Shown one piece after another: positions 47,247-58,660 of a stretch of 64,000 nt of DNA (within the stretch, counting starts at the first letter, position 1; each line of letters starts with the position of its first letter). The DNA comes from Impatiens glandulifera. Its lineage: Eukaryota > Streptophyta > Magnoliopsida > Ericales > Balsaminaceae. Under the pieces are notes generated by a model that was not told where the DNA came from, searched no databases, and worked only from the letters and a program-made list of their open reading frames with translations. Both the position numbers and the translations under genes were made by a program. The stretch lies in contig NC_061869.1 of assembly GCF_907164915.1 (NCBI RefSeq), forward strand, positions 44,141,771 through 44,205,770, given 5' to 3'.

Positions 47247-48992
47247 TGTTAGGATCAGCGACACCAATAGAGACGGGGGTCTAGCTATTGATGACGACTT
47301 CGGATAAACGGTTTGATAGAAATCATGTTAGGGATTAATATCTCTTTCTATTCTTCGCAAATCCTTCGAATTCTTGAAACAGATTCAAGTGCGGAAATGT
47401 TCGTCGGATTTGAAGCTTTTAACCAATGAAAGATGAATGGAAGAAAGTAAAGAACACAAGAATTTGTTTATGGATGTTCGGAGCAAACTCTCCTAAATCA
47501 CCCTTTCTTCCAACCACCGGAAGAATTCACTATACTTTTCAATCAAATACAGTTTACTGACTTGCTAATACTCTGTTGAACAGAACAACCTCTGTTTAAC
47601 TTACAACACACTTTTAATGACTATCAAATAGTCCAGTAACTTATCTCTCAAGTTCACGTAGTGATTTACAAAATACACTTGAGAATAAAATATCTAGAGA
47701 GAGAGAGTAAGTTTATTCAAGAAATCAAGTTTCTGAAAATCTTTTGATTCAATGAGAGAGAAAGCTTCCGCTTCTGTCTTGTTTTCTGCTTCTCTTCATC
47801 TTCATCCTTAGGCATCAATATATTCTTGAAAAGCTTCAACGGTCGAATCATCCTTTTGGATACGTGGCAAGCATCCATTGGAATGCCGCCCATAATACAC
47901 AAGTACAACAAGCACTGTGCATATGGAACGTGGTCGTACCAATCTGGTAGTGGCCAAATATTCTTCTAAAATTGTCCTGCACAGAACAAGTAGTGAGAAG
48001 AATATTTACTTACGTGGAATTCATCAATTGGTTACAGCTGGTTGTCGTACTGATCTTCACAGGAGAGTGGAGTAGGAGTATCGTACAGCTAGAGCACGTG
48101 GGTAGACGGGTGCTAGCTTCAAGCATACTGCTTAAGCTGTGCATTGGACGTATTTCAGTTAGACGGATTGTGAAAATTAGTCTAATGAAATTTAAACATC
48201 CCCGTCTAAAAACAGAGTCTATTAGACCGCCTAGACTAATAGAATTAGACTAACGTCTAATTATAATCACTTCAGACTAAAATGAAGGAGTTAGACTTAC
48301 ATCTAACTTTCCCTTAATTAGACTACACGTCTAATTATCCAATAACCATTAGAATGCACGTCTAATTTCGGTTCTACCTCAGACTTGTCTGAAGGAGTTA
48401 GACTTACGTCTAACTTTCACAATCTATTAGACTGCACGTCTAATTCCTTGCATCTATTAGACTCCACGTGTCTAACTTTCACAATCTATTAGACTGCACG
48501 TCTAATTCCTTGCATCTATTAGACTCCACGTCTAATTCCACTGGTTAGACCCCCACGTCTAACATTAGACGTTTTTCATAAAATCGGTCAAACTCCGCGT
48601 TGACTTTCAGCTGTGCCTGCAAATTAACAAAACTCGAATTATTAATTCTGAACCTGGTGAGATTCGAATTTAGGTCACCTGTATGACAGGCAGGCATGCT
48701 TACCACTACACCAATTAAGATGTTGATATCTAAATATATATTTATATATTTGATATGACTAACAATTATTGAACTTAGTTTTATCCAAAAACTATTTCAT
48801 CAATCATCAAATCAAAATTTTTTAAATCAATTACAAATTTCAACCCAACAATCTCTCCCTTTTTAATTATTTAAACTAAATAATCAAAACTAGTTTAAAC
48901 ATAAAAAATTTCAACCCAACAATTTCTCCCTTTTTAATTATTTAAACTAAATTATCAAAACCAGTTTAAACATAAAAAATTCCAACCCAACA
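47247..48992 (-). repeat. Copia complex LTR, right copy
   Basis: 1,746 bp, TGTTAGGATCAGCGACACC... to TTCCAACCCAACA, followed by the right ATATA duplication. It contains a local duplication of the CTATTAGACTGCACGTCTAA segment near 48,420-48,530 and only three of the edge blocks. Confidence 0.85.
48650..48716 (-). repeat. tRNA-Asp-like sequence inside LTR, copy 3
   Basis: The minus strand has a full A box TGGTGTAGTGG, the CTGTCAT loop with GTC, and ATTCGAATCTCACC at the B box (first bases changed). Same position within the LTR as copies 1 and 2. Confidence 0.6.
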
Positions 48993-48997
48993 ATATA

Positions 48998-51419
48998 CAT
49001 AGATAAAGATCATTAAAGACGTGTTTATGTTGTTTAACTTATTTAAAATTTAAAATTATTAATTTGTATTTTGTATGTAGTGTATGAAAAATGGTAAATT
49101 TTGAGTCATATAAAATTTTGTAATTTATTTTACTTTTGAATTAAAAAGATAGTATGATCATCTTTAAATAATGATTCTTAATTCAACTAGCATAATGTTC
49201 CTACGTGCTAAATATAAATAAAAATTCATATTTACAAAATTGAAACAGACCATACTCATATATTTGTCATTGCCATCATCAATATCGTTTTCATTGCCTT
49301 AATAATGTTCTTTGTCACAATATATATGGTCTGAACATGAGAGGCTTCAATGGTTGTGATAATCTATTGGTCGTCTTAATTCTCTCATTCAAAGTTGTTT
49401 TTTATCAAAAAGGGGAAACATGATAACAAATTTGATAAGGAGACATTAATTTAACTTTTTTCTCATTTGTTCACTCATTTGACCCTCATTTCTCGGTCAC
49501 CCAAATGTATCATTTCTTACATAATAGACCATCTCATATTATTACTAATCTCGTAACCTCATTTTTGCACCAACCTATCTCAACAGTACAAACATCTTTT
49601 AATTCATTTTTGACAACCTAACAATCTCATTATATCATTAACCTATTTACATTAACTTCTTCGATAGATCAACAATCTAATTCATATATTTAACCACCAA
49701 TATTTATTATTTTCCAATTAGTCTCTCATATTACTAATCTCTCATATTATCCTTTGACAAACCAACAACATTCTCTTATCATTGACAAACCAATGTTATC
49801 GGCCTCTTATCCCTTAATAAACCAACCACAAATGTTAATCACACTTTCATATCTCTTATCCATTGGTAAACCAACCACCAAACTCAATCATGTTTTTCAC
49901 ACGCCCCTTATCCCTTCGATAAACCATATCTCAGTCACACAATTTCACAAGTCTCTTATTATTGACAAATCAATGTTATTGGTCTCTTATCTCTCTTAGC
50001 AAATCAACCACAAAATCTCAATTGACCACTTATCCATTAGCAAACCACATCACAATCACAATGTTACTAGTCTATTATCCCTCGACAAACTAACCATCAA
50101 ACTCAATCACACTTTCACATGTCTCTTATCTCTCGATAAAACAACCACAAATCTTAATCACACTTTCATTTTTTTATAAGTCTCTTATCCTCTTAGAAAA
50201 CAAATATTATTGGAGATGACTTAGTTGACCTCTCTAATCGCGTGACCTCACGATCCTTTATTATCGGTCTCTTTTCCCTCGATAAATCAATTATCACCTC
50301 ACGATCCTTTATTATCGGTCTCTTATCTCTCAACAAAGCAACCATCAAACAAAATCGACCTCACAATTCAATGTTACCAGGCTCTTATCCCGCGTCAAAT
50401 CAATCACCTCTCATTTATTATCGCCTCTTATCAACACATATAATAATATTTTAATTTTCATTTGTAAGGATTCGAACTTTTGTCTCGAGTGTGAAAGATG
50501 ATCATTTTAATCATCAGATCATTTATGATTAATGTGTTTTATTTATAATTTTGTGTATTATTTTTTTTTAATAAAATTCACAAATAACATTTTACCCTTT
50601 TTATTAATAAGCTAAAACTATATTTCCAATATAAAAAAATTAATTTTCATTTTGTGTTAAACATAAAATATAGAAAAATAATTAAAAAAAATAATTTTTA
50701 ACTATGTTTTCAGTATAAAAATTAATATTTACCGTCAAATATAAATGGTATACAAATAATCAAAAAATAATAATTTTTTTTAATTTAAATATGTCGCAAA
50801 TTAAGTTTTAAATAAATATTTATATATAATATATATAATTTTTAAAAAATGGTTTATATATATATATATATAATATAATAATATAAAAATAATTAATACA
50901 AATAAAATTATTTATATACATATAAATATTTATTTAAAAAATTTATAGAAGAACACTTATGTTAATATAATTAAATTAATTTTTTATTTTTCAAATTGAT
51001 CCATTTTTGTTAATATTTCTTATATTAGTTAGAGATAAAAATAAATAAAAAATAAAAAAATTATAACTTCCATTATAACAAAATCTTAGGAGATTCAGAA
51101 ATCAAATAAAACTATATGTATATATCATTTGTTTTTTCTAGTTATTTGTAACCATTTAATTTATAGATTGTATTTTAATGAGACTTTAATTTGTGATCTT
51201 TAATTTATTTATTTAGCAAAATTCTTATCACTTAAATTATATAGCCTATTTATATTATAAAAAGTATACTATTGAAACCTTTTCAAGGAAACCTAATAGA
51301 AAGAGCACGAATTAAATTACCATTTATGCCTCGATTAATGAGATATTCAGTTGGAATACTAACAAATAATTAATCATTTAAAAAGGGTCTATTTTGAGAG
51401 AATAGAGGACTACAAGGAT
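48998..51419. other. AT-rich DNA with degenerate repeats at 49,480-50,430
   Basis: No gene seen. From 49,480 to 50,430 phrases such as TCTCTTATCCCTCGATAAAC, CAACCACAAATCTTAATCAC and CACTTTCACA recur at irregular 50-70 bp intervals, ending with a direct duplication of CCTCACGATCCTTTATTATCG near 50,250 and 50,300. The rest, up to the end of the WD40 gene, is low-complexity AT. Confidence 0.5.
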
Positions 51420-53588
51420 CTATCTATTCATAATATTTGAAATAACAATTTCACACGCCTTGATCTCTCCGTCAAAGCTTCCACTAAACACTCTAACGGC
51501 GGCGCCACCACTTCCACCACCATTCACCACCGTCGCCGCCACCGACCTCACAGGTTTCATATGCCCATCAAGAACAATAAGACAAGAATAACGTCCATCA
51601 TCATATCCTCTCCGCCAAATCCTCACCGTCCGATCTGCCGACCCACTAATCAGTAAATCAGATATATTAATCAAACAAAGTATAGCCCTTGAATGACCCC
51701 TTAACGCCCCCTTAACCGCCATATAATTTGCACTATCCTCTCGTTCCCAAACCAAGATCGAACGGTCACAAGCGCCGGAGAAAAGAATCGATCCGTCGTC
51801 GTTTAAAGCTAGACAATTCACAGCCGACTTATGTTTCTCAAGAGTAGCCAACAATGAATACTTTCTATTTCTATCTCCTGGTATCCTCCCCCATACTCTT
51901 ATCCGACAGTCGGCTGAAGCAGTAAAGAAGGTTCCGTCCGGCGAAACAGCAACGGCGTTCAAGGCGTCGTCGTGAGCGTCGATGATTGACTGCAGACAAC
52001 GATATTGGCCGTCTGATGAAGATAGATTCCAGATCTTGAAACTTTTATCCCAAGAAGTGGAGATTATTAGATTACCAATATTATCATCTCCTCCTTCGAC
52101 TTGTGCGAGGCTGGAGACTGCATCATGATGTTCTATCCATAGCTTCTTCTTGTGACGACGAATCGTTACGTAGTTTCTTGGTAATATCGAACGGAGGAGT
52201 CGGTCTTGTAGGGTTGGTAATGTAGCCAAGAGATTATGTTTCTTTTCTTCTGAAAAATATTGCTATCAAACAAACTTTTATTAATTCATAGGATCGGCTA
52301 GTTCATTATGAAATTAAAATTTTATAAATAATTAACACTTATGGATTAAGGCATTGTAATTAAAAGTGTGACATTGACGGATTTAATGTCGGTTTTTTTG
52401 GGTTAATTACCTGCTATCACTACATACAGTACTGTATCTCACTCATAAAGTGATACTTATACACAAAAGTGAAACATTACTTCTCTTATTTGTTTCACTC
52501 ATAAAGTGACACCTATACACAAAAGTGAAACATTACTTCTCTTATTTGTTGTTTTTTTTTCTGTATATACATATGTGACTTTTCTTAATGGATAAATGCA
52601 ATACATGGATCTGATAGCATCGAACTAGTTGAGAAATATAAAAAAAAGTTAACGTAAACAAAATGTGATTATTTGAAAAAATAAACATGAAATATGAATT
52701 AAAAAAGAAGGAATTATTTAGATGAGGAGAGAAGTATAATAAATAAGTATTATAAACAACAGGCCAGGGTATTTATGAAAACAAACAAAATAGATAATTA
52801 AGAGGGAAAGAGATTTTCAAGAAAAAGATATTTATTCAATTATAAAAATACTGTAATAATATGAATCACCTGCAACTCATTTAAAAAAAACACCTCCAGT
52901 TTATGTTTAGATATATAATTATTAGTTTTTTTTTATAAATTGTTAATTCTTATTAATATAAAAAATAATTAAATATCTAATTTTAATTTATAAATAAAAT
53001 TTATAAAAAATTAAAATTATTAATTAATGAATAAAACAAATTACCCACTTCTTTAATGTATATAAAAAGATTAATTTAATAAAACAGATAAATAAACCAA
53101 GTAATTAAAAAAATAATAAAATAAATAATTTAAATACAACTAACCATTTTCCAGACTCTGATCTTTCCATCTTGATGAGCAGTGAAGATTTTGGAAGTCT
53201 GGAAAACAATAGACTTAATCGAACCGGAGTTAGGGTTGTTGTGGTTGAAGGTATCGATGAGGGTAAAGTTGTAATTATCTAGGTTATAAACGTTGATAAG
53301 ATGGCCGGCGGCGGCGTAGAGGAGGTTGTTGTTAACGGCAAGGGCTCCGATTGGGAAAGGTAGGATGAGTTTGAGGGAGGAGAGAGAAAGACGATTGACG
53401 GAGATGTCGAGAGAAGTTTCAATGGCGGATAAGTTTTGGAGGGAGGGAATAGAGGGTAAAGTTTGGAGAGAGTAGTCACTGTGGAGGCAGCTGCCGGAAA
53501 AAACATCATCTCCAGCCGGAGAAGTTTCTGTTACGGCGATGGAGGTGGCGGAGGAACAAGTTGATAGCCATCGCCGGAGGAGCTTCAT
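51420..53588 (-). CDS. JINGUBANG-like WD40-repeat protein, two exons (53588..53145, 52241..51420)
   Basis: About 421 aa, cytosolic or nuclear WD40 scaffold. Exon 1 opens MKLLRRWLSTCSS and carries LQTLPSIPSLQNLS, an N-terminal phrase typical of plant JINGUBANG-like proteins, then a first WD unit ending KIRVWKM (142-148). Exon 2 holds the LLATLPTLQDRLLRSILPRN linker, IRRHKKKLWIEHHDAVSSLA, and WD units with SWDKSFKIWNL, SADCRIRVWG, CDRSILVWE and SADRTVRIWR. The donor is AAAATG|GTTAGT. I chose the acceptor at 52242 because, of the nearby AGs, it alone keeps the frame (join WKM-KHNLLATL). The intron is about 900 bp; close homologues are often intronless. JINGUBANG itself is a negative regulator of pollen germination in Arabidopsis; whether this paralogue shares that job is unknown. 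No lesion seen. Confidence 0.85.
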
Positions 53589-53645
53589 CCCGTGAAGAGA
53601 GAGACAGAGACAAGCATTGAAAATAGAGTAAACATTTACAGTTTC

Positions 53646-53660
53646 ATATATGTATAGACT
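53646..53660 (-). promoter_or_regulatory. Possible TATA box of the WD40 gene
   Basis: CTATACATATATG on the minus strand, about 60 bp upstream of the ATG, followed by a CT-rich leader (TCTCTGTCTCTCTCTTCA). Placement is plausible for a short leader; no other evidence. Confidence 0.3.
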
Positions 53661-54219
53661 TTTTTTTAAACAAATATTTAATTTATTAATTAAAATATTA
53701 TTACTTTATATTTATTAAATTTTAATTTAGAAAATCAAGATCAAACAAGGTCTCTAATTTATTATTAAACATTAATGTGTTTGAATAATCTCTACTTTCT
53801 TAGAAAGAAAATATTAATATTTGGTAAAAGTTGGTAATAAAGTTGATTTCCTGAATATGCACATTTATAATTATTTTTTTATAATATTTTATATTACTTT
53901 TTATTTAATTTAAATATAGTTAATATATTAAAAATCAAGTGCAATACATGAATCTCCAACTGTATAAGTGTCAATAGAAATTTCTATGTGATAAGTGACT
54001 AAAACCTCCTAAATATTGGTAATAACTTTAACTAACTCAATGGAAGATAAAAGAGTATTTTTATTTTATTGGGCGTGATACATACGAAAAAAAATATAAA
54101 CGATTTAAATTTAATAAAAAAATTAAAATAATTTTAAAATATGTATCAATATTTAAAATTCTAAATAAATCACAAATAATATATTAGAATAAAAATATAA
54201 CACTCTAATTTTACATTTT
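53661..54219. other. AT-rich upstream region of the WD40 gene
   Basis: Low-complexity A/T sequence without ORFs. Nothing further recognised. Confidence 0.4.
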
Positions 54220-55200
54220 ATTCACTCTGGTCAAACAGCTCATATTTTCACGTATCTTCTCACGTATTTTTTCAATGGATCTCTCATTTCGTAACTTTAC
54301 ATTTTCAATTTGGTAAAATAAAAAATTTCAAATATTACAAATTTAATTTTTTTACCCTCACTATAGTCCATCAATGCTCATTCAACCTCTGATCTTGTTA
54401 CCTTAAAACACTTTAATTGACCAATCATCTTATTCCACATTTATCTACCTTAATTTTCACTTCGGTCAAACAAGTAAATTTTCGCATATTTTAACCACCA
54501 ATATAAATTTCTTTCTCAATCGACATTTTATCTCGTTATCTTACTTTCACTTAGACTAATTAACCACATCATTCAAAATTAATCCACAAATTCACAATTG
54601 ACCTTTCATCTCGAGACTTACTTTCAATTCGTCAAACAACTCATCTCCTAACATATCTTACAATATACAACCCAACCTTCTTATCCTCACTTCGGCTAAC
54701 CATCAAAATCTCATTCCACATTTATCCACCCAAATAATTGACCTCTCATTTGTGACCTTACATTTTCACTTCGTTCAAATCAACCATCTCTAATATTACC
54801 AATCTCTTTTACCTTCACTTTGTCCATCAATCTCCAGCTGACCTCTTATCTCATGACTTATCTCCTCACATATTTTATAATTTACAACATAACTTTTAAT
54901 CATCATTTCGACTAACTAACCATCTCATTCCACATTTATTCACCATAATCGAACTCTCATACATTGACCTTACACTTTCATTTCAATCTCCAACATTACC
55001 AGTCTCTTTTACCATCACTTTGGTTCATCAATCCCAAATCAACCTTTCATCGCGTGACCTTACATACCTCGATTAATCAACCATCTCATTCCATATTTTT
55101 ATCCACCAATCTCAATCGACCTTTCATCTCGAGACTTTATTTTATTTCTGTCAAACAACTCATCTCCTCACATATTTTACAATAAACAACATGACTTACT
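54220..55200. repeat. Degenerate CT-rich repeats upstream of the WD40 gene
   Basis: Phrases CATCTCATTCCACATTTATC, GACCTTTCATCTCGAGACTT and CATCTCCTCACATATTTTAC recur four to six times with heavy divergence and irregular 150-250 bp spacing. Wording overlaps the repeats at 49,480-50,430 on the other side of the gene (GACCTCTxAT, GTGACCT, CAACCAxC). Confidence 0.5.
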
Positions 55201-56209
55201 TATCATCACTATGATCAACTTTTTACGTCGACAACAACAACTTACAAAAAATTTCTAGGATCTCTATATTTTAGTAAAAGATAGTTTTGAAAAAAAAATT
55301 CAAATGTAAGAGGAATTAATTTTAAAGTTTGAAAATTTTAAGTTTATAAAACGAGGCTTTGCAGACAGCTCCATACTTACCATCCCGTCGAATATGAAAG
55401 AGATTGAGAGTGTTTTAATGGAATGTATGTCATAAGCCTACTTTAATTTTTTTTTTCAATTTTAATTTTCTCACGAGTAGAGAGTCTCCACCTACTTTAA
55501 TTTTAAAATTAGGAAATTAAGAGATTGAGTTCGACGTTTGGTTACATATGGGAAAGGGTTTTTTAGACTTTATGTCCCACAACGCTCCTACGGTCTTTAC
55601 TAATTAACGTTGACTGTTTTTAAAACATTTTACGCTTTATAATTTTTTTAAATATTTAATTGTTAACCTAGGATCACATAAACACTAACTTACATAAAAA
55701 AAGTAAAGCCAACAAAAACTAAATGAAAATCCTAGCCTAAATAAAACACAAAATATGAAAATATGCACAATGATTGTGGTTAGGCTCCACGGTCCGATAA
55801 CCTGATCTTAGTCAAAGTGTGAACCCAACTCGGTCAGAATCTACACCCTCGGTTGAACAAAGTGCAAGAACATTGGTCCCTGGTCAGCAATAGTAGTCAT
55901 GGGTGCACCACATGTTCAGATTCTCGGTCGTAGTGTGCAGCATCATCGGTCTCTAGTTAGCAACAATAGTCCTAGGTGAAACAGATATATCGGTTCTAGG
56001 TGCACAGCAGGTTCTGATTCTCAGTCGCAAAATAAAGTAAATAAAATATAAAATATATCAAGGTATCTAATATCACATATTAAACCTAATCATATAAAAT
56101 AAAATAAAATAATATTCTGCCTCAATATCTCATATCAAGCCCTAATTCGAATTAAGGAAAATAGATTAAAAGAACATAGATTCAGTTTAATCAAATTAAG
56201 TGAAAATCT
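55201..56209. other. Retroelement-derived DNA with GGTCCTAGGTG minirepeats
   Basis: Degenerate repeats built on CTCGGTC / GGTCCTAGGTGxAxCA occupy about 55,790-56,030 and resemble those at 27,030-27,620. They lie next to a minus-strand primer-binding site, so they are probably leader or internal sequence of the same LTR element. No ORF survives. Confidence 0.45.
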
Positions 56210-56732
56210 GGCTCTGATACCATTGTTGGTTTTTTTACAATAGAATAGGGCTGCGCAACGGAAGCATCATTCACAAACCCTAATTCATTTCATCATGCTT
56301 AAATGATAAGAATTCGCCTCGAAAGAAATCTTGTAAATGATCCTAGGATCATACTCCAATCATCAAATTTAATAATAATGTGATATTGAAGAACACAATA
56401 ACTTAAGTGTATAAATTTTGAGTTTTTGTTCATGAATCAAGTTATAGTATGAGAGCTTAGAGATAGTTGTAAATCACTCTTAGAAAGTTGATAGAGCTTT
56501 TGGTTGAATTTCAAACAAGTTTTAAAGGAGTTTTCAAAATAAATAAAAAACGAGCTTCTTCAATGACTTTAATTGTAGGTTTTTATTCATAAGTGTTTAT
56601 CCTCTCCTCTTGCTTTTTATCCCTTTTTCATCACCCTAGTATCCCTTTTTTAGGCCGCCTATGCCAAGAAAGTGACTAAGTCGGTTGAATTTAGGACAAA
56701 CTTCATTAAAGGCTTATCACTTCTTCGGCTAA
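56210..56732 (-). mobile_element. LTR retrotransposon fragment: primer-binding site plus LTR
   Basis: GGCTCTGATACCA at 56210-56222 is a minus-strand TGGTATCAGAGCC primer-binding site. TGTTGGTTTTTTTACAATAG starting at 56224 is the matching LTR end (sense minus). LTR-like sequence continues to 56,732, where a CACTACAAAAG terminus begins, so the outer LTR end is either there or interrupted. No second LTR was recognised in the window. Confidence 0.6.
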
Positions 56733-58660
56733 CACTACAAAAGACTGCTAATTTACAACAGGTGCCCCGCAACTTATCTTTGCATTAAAAACGGTCTTCA
56801 GCATTTGTCTTAGCATTATTTCGGAATATCGTAACCACATTTGTAAGTACCGCTAACCATTGTAAATCGCTGATTGCAAATTTACATTTGTGTTTACACT
56901 AACTGTTTCAAAATAATTTCCGCTAAATCCAGATTTATTGCAAAAAATCCACTTTCGTTGAAACTGTAACTAACCATGGTTAATATATTTTTGCCATAAG
57001 TTTTACAATATATGTTATATTAATAAATTTAATATTTTGTAATAGAAATTACAATAAGATGAGTCTATATAGAAATAAAAATATATTCAACATAAACTAT
57101 AATAACATATAAAATTATGAACTGTAATATGTTTCGCAATAGTCAATATAACAAATATATGAAAATGAAGCAATAAAATTTGCATTTTTCTGTTAAAACT
57201 ATATTCAACAAATACTACAATATCTACACTATTTATATAAAAATGTACATTCAACAAAAACTACATTAATTTATAAAATTATGTTACGCAATACTCTTTG
57301 CAATAATTTATTAAATTTTTTACTACAATAATTTTCGCAATATCTATATTTATAATTGCATAATCAATTACAACTATATGTATAATTGGATTTGCATTAT
57401 TTCATTTGAAAATTTATTTATATTATCCAAATTATATTTTCGTATATTATAGCATTATCATTAGCATTTTACATATATGCAACTTTCTTCTCATTATCAC
57501 AACTAAAATTATATTATTGATAATACTGTAACTATTCCTGCAATTATTGTATTCACAACTTTGCATTAATATTAACAATAACCAATACAACTTCATTTGC
57601 ATTATTTGTAATGCACAATTTTCATAATTCTAAATAATATATTTTCATATTTTGCATTAAATTTACATAATTTTTGTAACCTTCAGCGCATTATTTAAAA
57701 AACAAATATTGTAATTCAATTGAATTCAATGATTCATGTAAGTAAATAATAACCAAAACAAGCTTATATTCATCAATGATTCCTGTATCAATTCTTAGTA
57801 CACCAACATAAATTCATTACAAATTTGAAAAATACATTTGCAAATTAAATTCACCAACTACTTATACATGTTTCATAAATATGACCAAAAATATTAACAA
57901 AAACATGCTAAATTTTACACAAAATGGCATTTCCAAATAGCTCCTAAGTATGCTAACTTCAATCCATCCATCTTCATTTCAACAAAATGAGCAATTAGAT
58001 TTACTAAGTAGTTTATATATTGAACAATATACAATTCTAATTTTCTTACAGCTTTTGAAGCCCAAGACTCATCACACACATCATCGTGCATTCTCCAATA
58101 GCATTCGACAACATTATACAACTCATATATTGATCATAAAACTAAACCACTTGAAAATATAAACATGAATTTAAATCACTTGACAGCATTAAAAGAACTC
58201 ATATATTGAACATAAAACTTAATTACTTGAAACTTACTAAATAAATTTCATAAAACACTAATCTATTAATTAGACAATATTAAAAAACGCATATATTGAA
58301 CATAAAACTAAAACATTTGAAATCTTACTAAATAAATTTAATAAAACACTAACCTATTAATTAGACAATATTAAACATGAAACTAAATAATTTGACAACA
58401 TTAAAAACTCATATTTTGAACATAAAACAAAATCACTTGAAAACTTACTAAATAAATTTCCTAAAACACCAACCTACAATTCAACATTCTTAAATCTACT
58501 TATTAATTGTTCAAACCTATAATTCAAAATACTAAAATCTGTATTATTATAACTAACATTAATAGAATTATGATTATAGTATATGAATTTCATTTGAATA
58601 TTAATCATATTACCAAATTAAAGATTGAATCACTAGCCTTCTTCATCAGCCGTCCCAATA
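56733..58660. mobile_element. Possible CACTA-type terminus and non-coding interior
   Basis: CACTACAAAAGACTGCTAAT at 56733 has the form of a plant CACTA end, with TAA before it. The following kilobase is rich in TTTGCATTA / ATTGTAA-type short motifs, as in subterminal regions, and contains no transposase. From 58,110 to 58,480 blocks with ATATTGAACATAAAACT and CTTACTAAATAAATTTC recur three to four times at 70-120 bp spacing. A 68-aa minus ORF at 57,915-58,121 (MYNVVECYWRMHDDVCDES...) is unidentified. No partner terminus is seen before the window ends. Confidence 0.4.

Larger units (their letters stand above)
39613..48992 (-). mobile_element. Tandem copia complex: LTR-gag-LTR-gag-LTR, single outer TSD
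   Basis: Three LTRs (39613-41362, 43402-45209, 47247-48992) alternate with two interiors of 2,039 and 2,037 bp that are nearly identical. ATATA flanks the whole complex on both sides (39608-39612 and 48993-48997), while no duplication separates the units. That is the pattern left by unequal recombination between LTRs of one insertion or of sister elements, not of three separate insertions. Sense is minus: each interior has a primer-binding site (TGGTATCAGAGCC; plus coordinates 43387-43399 and 47232-47244) two bases from an LTR end. Interiors hold gag and the protein leading up to the protease, and nothing from reverse transcriptase on. The family is therefore non-autonomous and depends on a pol-bearing relative. 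Confidence 0.88.

Noticed and set aside
40282..48253. Repeated 60-93-aa ORFs inside the LTRs (for example 44,125-44,406 and 47,972-48,253)
   Set aside because: They lie wholly in LTR sequence, differ between copies by frame-breaking changes and match no domain.
57915..58121. 68-aa minus-strand ORF as a transposase exon of the second CACTA element
   Set aside because: Contains Trp and Cys residues in a gene-like mix but no recognisable motif and no neighbouring exons.
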